Assembly: GCA_964438715.1 (NCBI GenBank)
Contig: CAYTLQ010000234.1
Coordinates: 1-20,680, forward strand
Source of the DNA: CAYTLQ01 sp964438715
Lineage (GTDB): Bacteria; Bacteroidota; Ignavibacteria; Ignavibacteriales; Ignavibacteriaceae
DNA length: 20,680 nt
Direction: 5' to 3'
Below are positions 6,991-15,121 of this stretch, piece after piece. The notes beneath the pieces were generated by a model, which was not told where the DNA came from, searched no databases, and saw nothing but the letters and a program-made list of their open reading frames with translations. The position numbers and the translations under genes were made by a program. The number at the start of each line of letters is the position of its first letter. Position 1 is the first letter of the stretch.

Positions 6991-7608
6991 TCACTTCTTT
7001 TTCTTAATAAGCACTACCTTGTACATTGTAACCTCTCTTTTCGGCAGAAGGATTGGTTCTATTGCCTGGTTATAACTTTGCAGGATTACTATCTGCGGCA
7101 TTGCTGAATTTAGCCTGAGTAATTTAAGTCCTCCTCTGGTTTTATCCCATTTTGCTGCAACTATATCTCCATCTTTAGGCTTTAAGGAAAATGAAATAAG
7201 CACCAAATCACCCGGATTTATCATCGGCATCATCGAATACCCGAATTCCTCATCCACTTTAATGAAGCAATGATCTGCCGGATTATAATCGAGAACATCC
7301 GACTCATACCATTCTGTCAGATCAACCACCTCTCCCTTCCCGGCAGGCACTATTGCTTCTACGCGGTATTCTTTTCTTACCCCTGTTAATTCTGACGCCT
7401 CAATCTCTCCGGTAAACAGCCATTTCAGGTTACATCCGAGATCGAAAAGTTTATAAATTATTTCACCCCCGGGAATACTTTTTCCGTTAAAATAACTGTT
7501 CCGCAGAGATACCACTGTTTTGCCGCGTTATGCCGCTTCAGATTCCATATTTTCAAATTTTCCTGAAAGAAAATTATTCAATCGGAAACCTATTTTTCCT
7601 TTATCCAT
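6991..7608 (-). pseudogene. CI/LexA-like phage repressor (HTH-S24 peptidase) with in-frame stop
   Basis: An ATG at 7608 opens a frame coding for about 205 residues, interrupted by a TAA at codon 27 (7528-7530). Past the stop the same frame continues without shift: SYFNGKSIPGGEIIYKL then LGCNLKWLFTGE, the usual end of a phage CI helix-turn-helix domain. The S24 autoproteolysis domain follows. Numbered from a GTG at 7515 (174 residues), the cleavage dipeptide is Ala58-Gly59, the nucleophile Ser94 in GYSMMPMINPGD, and the lysine Lys131 in GGLKLLRL. The Ser-Lys spacing of 37 equals that of LexA and UmuD. The peptidase half looks intact, while the DNA-binding half is cut. Starting at the GTG would leave only half a helix-turn-helix and has no ribosome-binding site, so a nonsense mutation, a sequencing error or readthrough are the options. 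Confidence 0.72.
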
Positions 7609-7633
7609 TATTATGCAGATATTTCTTAGTTTT

Positions 7634-7681
7634 ACTTGACTTGATATAAGTATATTATTAGTTTCGTGTCAAGTTATCAAG
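7634..7681. promoter_or_regulatory. operator/promoter region between repressor and Mor-like gene
   Basis: Two interleaved inverted repeats are present: ACTTGAC (7634-7640) with GTCAAGT (7668-7674), and CTTGATA (7640-7646) with TATCAAG (7675-7681). Each side is thus a tandem of TTGA/TCAA half-sites. A TTGACA -35 on the minus strand (plus 7667-7672) lies inside the right half, with a weak TATATC-like -10 about 18 nt on. The arrangement suits cooperative repressor binding that controls both divergent genes. Confidence 0.45.
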
Positions 7682-7741
7682 ACATAAGATATTTCTGATA
7701 TTTACATCCGTCTTAATAAGTCATTTATTATAGGAGCCAGT

Positions 7742-8032
7742 ATGAAATTCGAATGGTTAAAAATCACGAGCTGGCAGGAAAAACTGGATGGTGACTACCG
7801 TATTATAGCCGATCTTTGTGGAATTGATAATCTTATCAAATTATTGGAGACCTTTCAGAAAACAGAAGTATATTTTTCTCTCTCTCCATTTGAGGAAATG
7901 ATAATGAAATACATGATGGAAAACCCCACAATGAAGCCAAAAGAAGTGGCAAGAGAGACAGGTGTAAGTATAAAATATATCTACAGCCTTATGAGTAAAA
8001 AGCCGCAGAAGAAAAAGAATAATTTATCATAG
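7742..8032 (+). CDS. small Mor-like transcription activator
   Basis: A 96-residue protein with a strong ribosome-binding site, AGGAG at 7732-7736, 5 nt before the ATG. The N-terminal half, DYRIIADLCGIDNLIKLLETF then KTEVYFS, resembles the dimerisation region of Mor/C activators of Mu-like phages, where the sequence reads liG-x-eaalkLaeaFGG. The C-terminal half, LSPFEEMIMKYMMENPTMKPKEVARETGVSIKYIYSLM, reads as a helix-turn-helix. It is divergent from the CI-like repressor across a shared operator region, as in a phage lysogeny switch, but no other phage genes are near. A generic small DNA-binding protein is the alternative. Confidence 0.55.
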   Translation: MKFEWLKITSWQEKLDGDYRIIADLCGIDNLIKLLETFQKTEVYFSLSPFEEMIMKYMMENPTMKPKEVARETGVSIKYIYSLMSKKPQKKKNNLS

Positions 8033-8053
8033 GATGTGAATTTTTTCATTTAA

Positions 8054-10509
8054 TCATTTCAGCAGGAGCATTTTATTAATTGCATAATATTCACCTGCAC
8101 GAAGTTCACAAAAATACACGCCGCTCGGAAGACCGGCACCGTTGAACTCAATAGAGTGTTCTCCTGCCGGCCGGGCTTCATTAAGCAGTTCTGTTATACG
8201 GTTACCAAGTAGATCGAATACACGCACTGTTACACGGCTCGCGGGATCAGTCAATTGAGGAACACAAAATCGGATACGAGTAAAGGGATTGAATGGATTT
8301 GGATAGTTCGGATAGAGATAGAATTCCCGGTTATTAAGCTCAGTGAAATTATTTTCAAGCGTAGTAATGGGGGTAGGATATTTAACCCGAAAGCCGTCAA
8401 TATGAAATGAACCTGTGTATTGCTGACCCGGTACCTGACCACTACCAAGCGCTATACTAATGCTCTTAAAACGAAAAGGGTAAAATACCTGTGTTGATTT
8501 TGGAAGTGGCGCCCTGATAGTTTCGTATTGTAATGGCTTATTTGCTACTTTATGTCCGGTAGCTCGAACAGTAAGATTATTTGCATCTAAGAAATCGTAA
8601 AAAATTCTGTGAGGTTGTCCATCGGATCTGACATCCAACAGTACTGAGTCGGGTACGCCGTAGAGATTCATGGAACTTTTTTTCAAATATAGCCAATTAT
8701 AACTCCCCGACTGATAGGTAAACGAATAATTAATCTTTAAAGCTCCTTGTCCAAACGAAGGAAATAATGGATCGAATACCAGTGAACAGTTTAGAGAATC
8801 GATGTTTTCACCACTAAACCACCAATCTGTTCCGGATTCTAACGAATCAAGAAATACTACTCCCTTGCCGATTTCAACATAAACCTGGGAGGTATCGGAT
8901 ATGCTTCCGTAGGTGACAATTATTTGGGCGCTTCCTTCCTTTTTCCCCTTAAACTGCCCGACTGCATCAATGTATCCAACAGCAGTATCAGTGCATCGCC
9001 ATATCAAACTTTGAGGCGGAATAGTCTGTTCAAGGCTATCGATATCAAAAACACGGGCTTTAAATTTTATGAGAAAATAGTTGTCGGTAACTGCAACAGA
9101 GGGCGAGAGGTTAATGTATGCGGCAGACTTTACAATTATTCTTACTGAATCTTTGATGGTATTATAGCTTGCTATCAGATATCCCGTATCAGCCTGCACA
9201 CCTGCAGTGAAAAGCCCCGATGAATTAACATTTCCAAGCGACGGCGGATTGAGGTGATACTGAACCTGTCCCGGTGAAAGTGGGATAGGGTTATAATACT
9301 CATCATACGCCGAAACAGTGAACTGCTGTTGGTTATTAATATAGAGACGCCCATCACGCGGGAACAACTCAAGTTTATTTATCGGTCCTGCCGGAGCAGT
9401 TGAAATAATAAGAAAACAATTCGCTACAGCCCTCTCTCCGGTTGCATCCGAAGGAGAATTCATTACCTGGTTTCGGGCAACCATAGTAGTGGAACCGCCA
9501 CCATCAAAGTTCATTCCCTGATAAACACCGATACTTAGCATAAATGAAGCAAATTCGAACAAGTTCATCCCCTTGCTACTGGTCTGCCTTCCATCAACGG
9601 TTACCAGATACAATACTGTTGAATCTGCATTCACCCCAATACCTGTTCTCGGATGCCTCGCAGTTACGAAAGGATCTGATGAGTCCATCACCGCATAAGT
9701 GCCATTTTTAATTATTATCGGATGTCCGCCAAGACTTTCCTTCATTTTATACAAACCGGTACTCGCATTTACTGCAATTGCAATAGTATCTCCTTTCATT
9801 AAACCATTAAAAAAACCTGCTCTGCTTCCCTGTGCCGAAATTACACTCTTACCTGGAGCTATAGTCATGTTGCCATCGTTTATTGCAATCGAATCTATTA
9901 TACATAACACGGAGTCATTTACAAACCATGGGGTAATGTTCCGAATGAGTAATTCAGTTCCATCATTTCCTGCTCCTGTTGCAGTTCCATAAAAACTATT
10001 ATAAAAAACTACACTTTCAGCACCCCGAACCACATTAAAAGCATTTATATTCGATGCCTCGCCGCTCTTTAGTACTTTACCTGAAACGATTGGTTTACCC
10101 ATAAAAAAGTTATGCTCTTCATCAAAACCAATTGATGGAAAAGTACCATGCTCCCGTCGTACAATTTGCCCCTGCTCTATTTGTATATTAATTGGCTTTC
10201 CGGCACCATCAAAGAAATCAGCATTCACCCCACCTACAGCCCAGTGCCATTGTAATTCCTGCGTGCAGACATTGAGCTGGTTTTTTCTCTACCGCCTCCG
10301 AGTCGTTCATTAGCTAATACCGATTCCAGCCTGATATGTGGATTTGTTAAATCAGCCTTAATTATATCAATGCTCCATGGTGTTGTATGCTCAATTATTT
10401 TTGTGTATGTAACTCCGGGACCAATTGTTTTGTGAGCCACTGTGTCGAAATGTATCTGGCAGTACAGTGCCGAAGGAAAGAGAAAAAACAAATAAAATAT
10501 TTTTTTCAT
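8054..10509 (-). pseudogene. secreted phosphodiester glycosidase (NAGPA) with Ig-like and sorting domains, frameshifted
   Basis: The gene is split into two frames that join near 10236-10248. The first ends ..RRNYNGTGL-stop at 10234, while a -1 frame gives WAVGGVNADFFDG and runs on to 8054. Adding one base gives exactly 819 codons (818 residues), so one lost base explains the break. It may lie in the G-run at 10240-10242. The product begins MKKIFYLFFLF (signal peptide). It then has a NAGPA/DUF2233 domain, with VDGRQ, NFDGGGSTTMV and TGERAVAN at 211-270 of the downstream part. Two Big-like Ig domains, a carbohydrate-binding-like beta domain and a type IX sorting domain with NYPNPFNP follow. NAGPA proteins cleave GlcNAc-phosphodiester bonds, which suggests action on exported glycans. 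All domains otherwise look intact, so a sequencing error is possible. Confidence 0.78.
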
Positions 10510-10883
10510 AAGCACTCGGAGAAATAAATGAATTTGTATCGAAATATAGTTATTAAACCAACACAACTTACTCCTGAACCTGATGTAAAATCTATTAAAA
10601 TATTATTAATAAGGTTTTTCATAATCAGGAGCTAAGTATAGATTGGTAAATAAATTGGAGATTTCCGGAGGGTGAAAACTGACTGGCAACGAGTTTAGTA
10701 GAACTCACCGTACATCGAATCAGTATTTTTGATAGAAGTACCGGTATGGATTTAACATCGCCCTTATCATATTTAATTATCCTCATAACATTGTCAGTAT
10801 ATTTCTGACTATTCTTTTCTTGTCAATTATCTCAATTTTGCAAAAGCGTTATTTTTTTGTATTAATTATTATCAGTAGTTTAT
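10510..10883. other. noncoding region between glycosidase gene and dut
   Basis: About 370 bp without a credible ORF. A small hairpin GAGTT/AACTC at 10691-10706 is the only structure I see. It is too far from the dut stop to be a clear terminator. The glycosidase promoter should be here but no good consensus is visible. Confidence 0.4.
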
Positions 10884-11339
10884 CTAACTTATTCCGGAAC
10901 TGCCAAATCCTCCTGTTCCTCGTGTACTTTCCTGTAATTCATCAACCTGAATAAACTGTCCCTGATATACCTTTGATACAATCAGCTGAGCAATTCTGTC
11001 ACCGTGGTTAATCAGAAAATCTTCGTCTCCGAGATTAATAAGAATAACTTTTATTTCACCGCGGTAATCAGAATCAATTGTACCCGGGGTGTTCAACACC
11101 GTTACCCCGTTTTTAGCCGCTAGTCCGCTTCGGGGTCTGACCTGAATTTCATAACCCGGTGGAATTTCAACAGATAAATTCGTGGGAACAAGGAGAAACT
11201 TACCCGAGGGGATTACTTTAGGCTCCTTTAATACTGCTCTAACATCACAACCGGCACTGCCTTCAGTAGTGTATTCAGGTAACGGACAAGCCGGTAATGT
11301 CGGATCAACCACTTTGATCTTGATCGGGATTTTATTCAT
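10884..11339 (-). CDS. dut: dUTP diphosphatase
   Basis: A 151-residue trimeric dUTPase that hydrolyses dUTP to dUMP and PPi, keeping uracil out of DNA and feeding dTMP synthesis. All five family motifs are present in order: AGCDVRA (29-35), PRSGLAAKNG (69-78), GTIDSDYRGEI (86-96, with the uracil-contacting Tyr92), RIAQLI (115-120) and the flexible C-terminal RGTGGFGSSG (140-149). Length is normal. The ATG overlaps the stop of the flippase gene by 4 bp (ATGA), so translation is probably coupled. It is the last gene of the long minus-strand run. Confidence 0.96.
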   Translation of the reverse strand: MNKIPIKIKVVDPTLPACPLPEYTTEGSAGCDVRAVLKEPKVIPSGKFLLVPTNLSVEIPPGYEIQVRPRSGLAAKNGVTVLNTPGTIDSDYRGEIKVILINLGDEDFLINHGDRIAQLIVSKVYQGQFIQVDELQESTRGTGGFGSSGIS

Positions 11340-12823
11340 TGTTTTTCGTTTATTCTTTTTCTTGACTTAATAAAAGCTTTCGTAATTTCCTTAACCTGAG
11401 CATAGTTAACCACTCCAAATACAAATTGCGATGCAAGGAATAGAACAAAAATGAGTATTTTAACTACTATTCCGGTTATACCCATCCCCCGCAAAGTGTA
11501 ATAGAGTATAGCGGTAAAGGTTAATGAAACTGCAATTATTGTAATCTTGCCAAACTCATATTTTATAGGATAAATTCTGTTAGAGGTGAAATAGAAGCCT
11601 GTCGCTATAACAACATAACTTGCCAATGTTGCAAGCGCCGCCCCCATCATTCCCATATACGGGATTAGAAGAATATTCACCACAACATTTACAACTGCTC
11701 CGAGCATCATAAGAATTGGGAATGATGTGCTCTTTTCTTTGATAAACAGTCCTGCAGTAAAAATTACATGAAAACCATTAAACAGGTATCCTAATAAAAC
11801 GACAGGTACTATATCTAAGCCGCTCCAGTAGGCTTTTCCGATAATTGAAAATCCGTTTATGCTTATTTTCACGAAATCTTCAGTGAACAGTGAAAAAAAC
11901 ACAAGCATTAGCACACCGGCAGATACAAAATAAGTAAATACTTTACTGAATATTTCCTTTGCATTTTTTTCTCTGGATGTTTCCATAAAAAATGGTTGCC
12001 ACGCAAACTGAAACATCTGAACAAACAACATCATAATAATGCCGAGCCGGTAATTTGCCTGATATACTCCTAACACTTCCAAACCGGCAAGTTTTTCAAC
12101 AATGGGTCTATCAATAACCTGCATAAAAATTGAAGCTATTCCAGCCGGAATAAAGGAGACACCGAATTTGAGAATTCTTTTTACAAATGGTGCATCCCAT
12201 GAAGGCTTGAAGCGTTGGCGTATTATGTTAAACAAAAATACGAATGAGAAAAGCGCCGAGACAATATTGGCAATAAAAACAGCCTCAATTCCCCAATGAA
12301 GCCCGACAATAAGGAGAATGTTCAGAGAAATATTTACAAGTATATTTCCAATCCGTATTAAGGCAAACTGCCTCGCCTTTCGTTTTACCCGCAATTCTGT
12401 AAAAGGTAAAACCACAAGAGAGTCGAGTGCTATTATAATAACTGTATAATAAATAAGTTTTGTATAATCACGGACACCGAGCAACGCGGCAATTTCTTCT
12501 GCGCCCGCAATAAGTATTACTGAGGAAATTCCTATTGAAATAAGCAGGGGCTGCATTGCAGAGGTAAATACCTTTGTTCTCCCTTCATCCGAGTCAAACT
12601 CGGCTGATGCTGCAAATTTCATATAGGTCGATTCCATACCTAGCTGAACGATGATATTTACAACTGCAATAAACGCATAAATGTTGGATATAACCCCGAA
12701 ATCGGAAGGAACAAAAAGGTTAGTATAAAAAGGTACCAGCAAAAAGTTAAGGAATCGGCCAAGCATTGTACTGATGCCATAGATAACTGTGTCCTTAGCT
12801 AGTTGTTGAATTTTTTGAAGCAT
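11336..12823 (-). CDS. Wzx-type polysaccharide flippase (MOP superfamily)
   Basis: A 495-residue integral membrane protein with about 12-14 hydrophobic helices. The N-terminus, LAKDTVIYGISTMLGRFLNFLLVPFYTNLF, matches polysaccharide-biosynthesis/RfbX-type exporters of the MOP superfamily, as does the central FGVSFIPAGIASIFMQVIDRPIVEKLAGLEVLGVYQ region. Such proteins flip undecaprenyl-linked oligosaccharides to the periplasmic face. Three genes for making lipid-linked sugars sit upstream in the same run and support this role. A lipid II flippase of the MurJ branch is a less likely alternative. It starts 12 bp after nadC and overlaps dut by 4 bp. Confidence 0.85.
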   Translation of the reverse strand: MLQKIQQLAKDTVIYGISTMLGRFLNFLLVPFYTNLFVPSDFGVISNIYAFIAVVNIIVQLGMESTYMKFAASAEFDSDEGRTKVFTSAMQPLLISIGISSVILIAGAEEIAALLGVRDYTKLIYYTVIIIALDSLVVLPFTELRVKRKARQFALIRIGNILVNISLNILLIVGLHWGIEAVFIANIVSALFSFVFLFNIIRQRFKPSWDAPFVKRILKFGVSFIPAGIASIFMQVIDRPIVEKLAGLEVLGVYQANYRLGIIMMLFVQMFQFAWQPFFMETSREKNAKEIFSKVFTYFVSAGVLMLVFFSLFTEDFVKISINGFSIIGKAYWSGLDIVPVVLLGYLFNGFHVIFTAGLFIKEKSTSFPILMMLGAVVNVVVNILLIPYMGMMGAALATLASYVVIATGFYFTSNRIYPIKYEFGKITIIAVSLTFTAILYYTLRGMGITGIVVKILIFVLFLASQFVFGVVNYAQVKEITKAFIKSRKRINEKQ

Positions 12824-12835
12824 CAGTGATAAATG

Positions 12836-13693
12836 TTAAATCAGTTCGATTTCCAATGATATGTCAAGCGCCTTAACCGAGTGTGTTATTGCTCCGACAG
12901 AGATATAATCAACCCCGGTTTCTGCAATTTGCTGAATGGTATCCAGGGTAACTCCTCCGGAAGCTTCGAGAAGTTTAGTGCCATTTGTAAGAACAACAGC
13001 CTTTAACATCTCATTTAACGGAAAGTTATCGAGCATTATAACATCAACCGGCAGAGATAATGCTTCCTCCACCTGTTGGATAGTTGTTGTTTCTACTTCA
13101 ATTTTCCAATGAGCGTCACATTTTTCCCGGTAAGCAATGCATTGTTCTACGGCTTTTGTTAATGAGCCGGCTATCTGAATATGGTTGTCTTTTATTAGAA
13201 ACATATCAAATAGACCAAGCCTATGATTTGTTCCCCCACCGGTTAATACTGCAATTTTATCTAATTGTCTGAGACCGGGAACTGTCTTCCGCGTATCAAG
13301 CAGTTTGGCTTTGGTATGTTTTATTTTTTCACTGTAAAGTTTGGTTAGTGTTGCTATACCGCTCATTCTCTGAAGAAAATTGAGCGCGGTTCTTTCTGCA
13401 GTTAAAAGTGTTGCGGCAGAACCTTTAACCACTGCGGCAATAGTTCCCGGGATAACCTTACTGCCGTCCTTTACAAGAATTTCAAAATCTGTTACTTCGC
13501 CCGTAAGCTCAAATACCCTCTCTGCAACCCGAAGTCCTGCAATTATTCCTGTTTCCTTTATGAGAAAAGAACCCTTTGCGGGGTAGGATTCGGCGTTTAA
13601 TGCGAGTGTTGTAACATCACCGGTGCCGGTATCTTCAGCCAGTGCATTTTTAATTACCGTTTCAATCACTTCAGACAGATAGTGGTTACTCAT
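12836..13693 (-). CDS. nadC: nicotinate-nucleotide diphosphorylase (carboxylating)
   Basis: Quinolinate phosphoribosyltransferase, which converts quinolinate and PRPP to nicotinate mononucleotide in de novo NAD synthesis. Visible motifs are the N-terminal EDTGTGDVTT, ERTALNFLQRMSGIAT, DTRKTVPGLR (from about residue 133), GGGTNHRLGLFDMFLIKDNH (from about 152) and the C-terminal EASGGVT and DYISVGAITHS. The ATG at 13693 (285 residues) overlaps the upstream stop as ATGAGTAA. An in-frame ATG at 13711 would add six residues and is the alternative. No nadA or nadB is in the window. Confidence 0.95.
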   Translation of the reverse strand: MSNHYLSEVIETVIKNALAEDTGTGDVTTLALNAESYPAKGSFLIKETGIIAGLRVAERVFELTGEVTDFEILVKDGSKVIPGTIAAVVKGSAATLLTAERTALNFLQRMSGIATLTKLYSEKIKHTKAKLLDTRKTVPGLRQLDKIAVLTGGGTNHRLGLFDMFLIKDNHIQIAGSLTKAVEQCIAYREKCDAHWKIEVETTTIQQVEEALSLPVDVIMLDNFPLNEMLKAVVLTNGTKLLEASGGVTLDTIQQIAETGVDYISVGAITHSVKALDISLEIELI

Positions 13694-14096
13694 AAAATTT
13701 TCGTACTGCATTCAAAAAAAATTCCGGTGGACGACAAGCTCTTTTGGTTTCTGCCCTTATAAACATCAGATCGACAAATCCTTCCGCAATTAATATGCCC
13801 CTGTCTTTGCTATTTATTTTATGTTCAAGATGCACTTTCAACTCAGGTTTTGCAGGCAGGGTTGTCACTATTTCAAGAAGTTCGTCATAGAAGGCAGCGT
13901 TCCTGAACTTTATTCCCATTTCGAGTACGGGCATCTGATATCCCATTTCCTCTATTTTTTTATATGTAAGTCCCACTTCACGCATTAATTCCGTCCTGCC
14001 GACTTCAAAATATTCAAAAAACTTTCCGTTATAAACGAATTTCATCTGGTCGGTATCTGCGTAACGAACCCTGACTGTAGTAGTAAATATTTGCAA
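13686..14096 (-). CDS. acyl-CoA thioesterase, 4-hydroxybenzoyl-CoA thioesterase/YbgC type
   Basis: A 136-residue single hotdog-fold protein. The signature RYADTDQMKFVYNGKFFEYF (11-30), followed by EVGRTELMRE, matches the YbgC/FadM branch, where the Asp of the DTD segment is catalytic. These enzymes hydrolyse acyl-CoA or acyl-ACP thioesters, and many act in phospholipid or fatty-acid turnover. The substrate cannot be read from the sequence. It lies between accA and nadC, 72 bp after accA and overlapping nadC by 8 bp. The neighbouring accA makes a fatty-acid-related role reasonable. Confidence 0.85.
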   Translation of the reverse strand: MQIFTTTVRVRYADTDQMKFVYNGKFFEYFEVGRTELMREVGLTYKKIEEMGYQMPVLEMGIKFRNAAFYDELLEIVTTLPAKPELKVHLEHKINSKDRGILIAEGFVDLMFIRAETKRACRPPEFFLNAVRKFYE

Positions 14097-14168
14097 TGTG
14101 AGCGTGCTATTTATGAATGAAAAAATTCACCGGCTTGTCTGAATAAAAAAATCCGGTCTTATTGAGCA

Positions 14169-15119
14169 TTACTCTATGAACTGTCCCATACCTGAAAACT
14201 TTTCGATTCTCTGCTCTACAAGTTTATCTGGTTTAATCTTGGAAAGTTGTGTGAGCTCTTCTTTTAATACTGTTTTTAGAATAGAGGCGGCTTCCTCATG
14301 ATTTTTATGAGCGCCTCCAAGCGGTTCCGGTACAATTCTATCAATAATATTTAGTTTTAGTAAATCGGGAGCTGTCAACTTAAGTGCTTCAGCGGCCTGT
14401 TCTTTATAGTCCCAACTACGCCATAATATACTGGAACATGATTCCGGACTAATTACCGAGTACCAACAGTTTTCCAGCATAAGTATTCTATCGCCAACAC
14501 CTATTCCCAAAGCACCGCCACTTGCTCCTTCACCGATAACAACAACAATAATAGGTACCCGTAACCTCGCCATTTCAAAAAGATTCCTTGCGATTGCCTC
14601 CGCTTGTCCTCTTTCTTCCGCTTCAAGCCCCGGATATGCACCCGGAGTATCGAGCATTGTAATAATCGGTTTGTTGAATTTTTCCGCAAGTTTCATTAGC
14701 CGCAGAGCTTTTCGATAACCTTCCGGATTTGGCATACCAAAATTCCGGTATAAGTTCGATTTAGTATCACGCCCCTTCTGATGACCAATTATCATAACCT
14801 TAAATTCATCAATTTTTGCAAAGCCACCTACTATTGCCTTGTCATCTTTGAAATAACGGTCACCGTGTAATTCAACAAAATTTTGTGTCATGAGATAAAT
14901 ATAATCAAGCGTATAGGGTCGTTCCGGGTGACGAGCTAATTGTACTCTCTGCCAGCGCGTAAGATTTTTATAAATGCTCTGTTTCAGTTCGTTTACTTTT
15001 TCTTCAATTTTTTTAATGTCATCCCCAAGATTAAAACTATCCGAAACTTTTCGCATTTCGTTTAGTTTTTCCTCAAGCTCAATTATCGGCTTTTCAAATT
15101 CAAGTATTGTTTTAGCCAC
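14169..15119 (-). CDS. accA: acetyl-CoA carboxylase carboxyltransferase subunit alpha
   Basis: A 316-residue subunit that, with AccD, transfers the carboxyl group from biotin-AccB to acetyl-CoA, making malonyl-CoA for fatty-acid synthesis. An N-terminal coiled coil (about 5-50) precedes the crotonase-like core. Signature stretches are RHPERPYTLDYI (63-74), GHQKGRDTKSN (112-122), DTPGAYPGLEAEERGQAEAI (157-176) and GEGASGGALGIGVGDRI (197-212). It begins with GTG at 15119, with GGAG (15126-15129) 6 nt upstream. The start is only 2 nt after the preceding stop. accD is not in the window. Confidence 0.96.
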   Translation of the reverse strand: MAKTILEFEKPIIELEEKLNEMRKVSDSFNLGDDIKKIEEKVNELKQSIYKNLTRWQRVQLARHPERPYTLDYIYLMTQNFVELHGDRYFKDDKAIVGGFAKIDEFKVMIIGHQKGRDTKSNLYRNFGMPNPEGYRKALRLMKLAEKFNKPIITMLDTPGAYPGLEAEERGQAEAIARNLFEMARLRVPIIVVVIGEGASGGALGIGVGDRILMLENCWYSVISPESCSSILWRSWDYKEQAAEALKLTAPDLLKLNIIDRIVPEPLGGAHKNHEEAASILKTVLKEELTQLSKIKPDKLVEQRIEKFSGMGQFIE

Positions 15120-15121
15120 TA

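Noticed and set aside
6985..7000. Hairpin AAAGAA/TTCTTT between the convergent mrr and repressor genes as a terminator
   Set aside because: The stem is only six weak base pairs and overlaps the coding end of the repressor gene, so it cannot be separated from chance.
6991..7515. Treating the GTG at 7515 as the true start of a free-standing S24 protein
   Set aside because: There is no ribosome-binding site, and the upstream frame to ATG 7608 continues the helix-turn-helix domain without a shift apart from one TAA.
8054..10566. Two separate genes, a small secreted protein and a large glycosidase
   Set aside because: The NAGPA domain is split exactly at the junction, and one added base restores a single 819-codon frame. 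A GTG at 10228 would begin inside the conserved NADFF motif.
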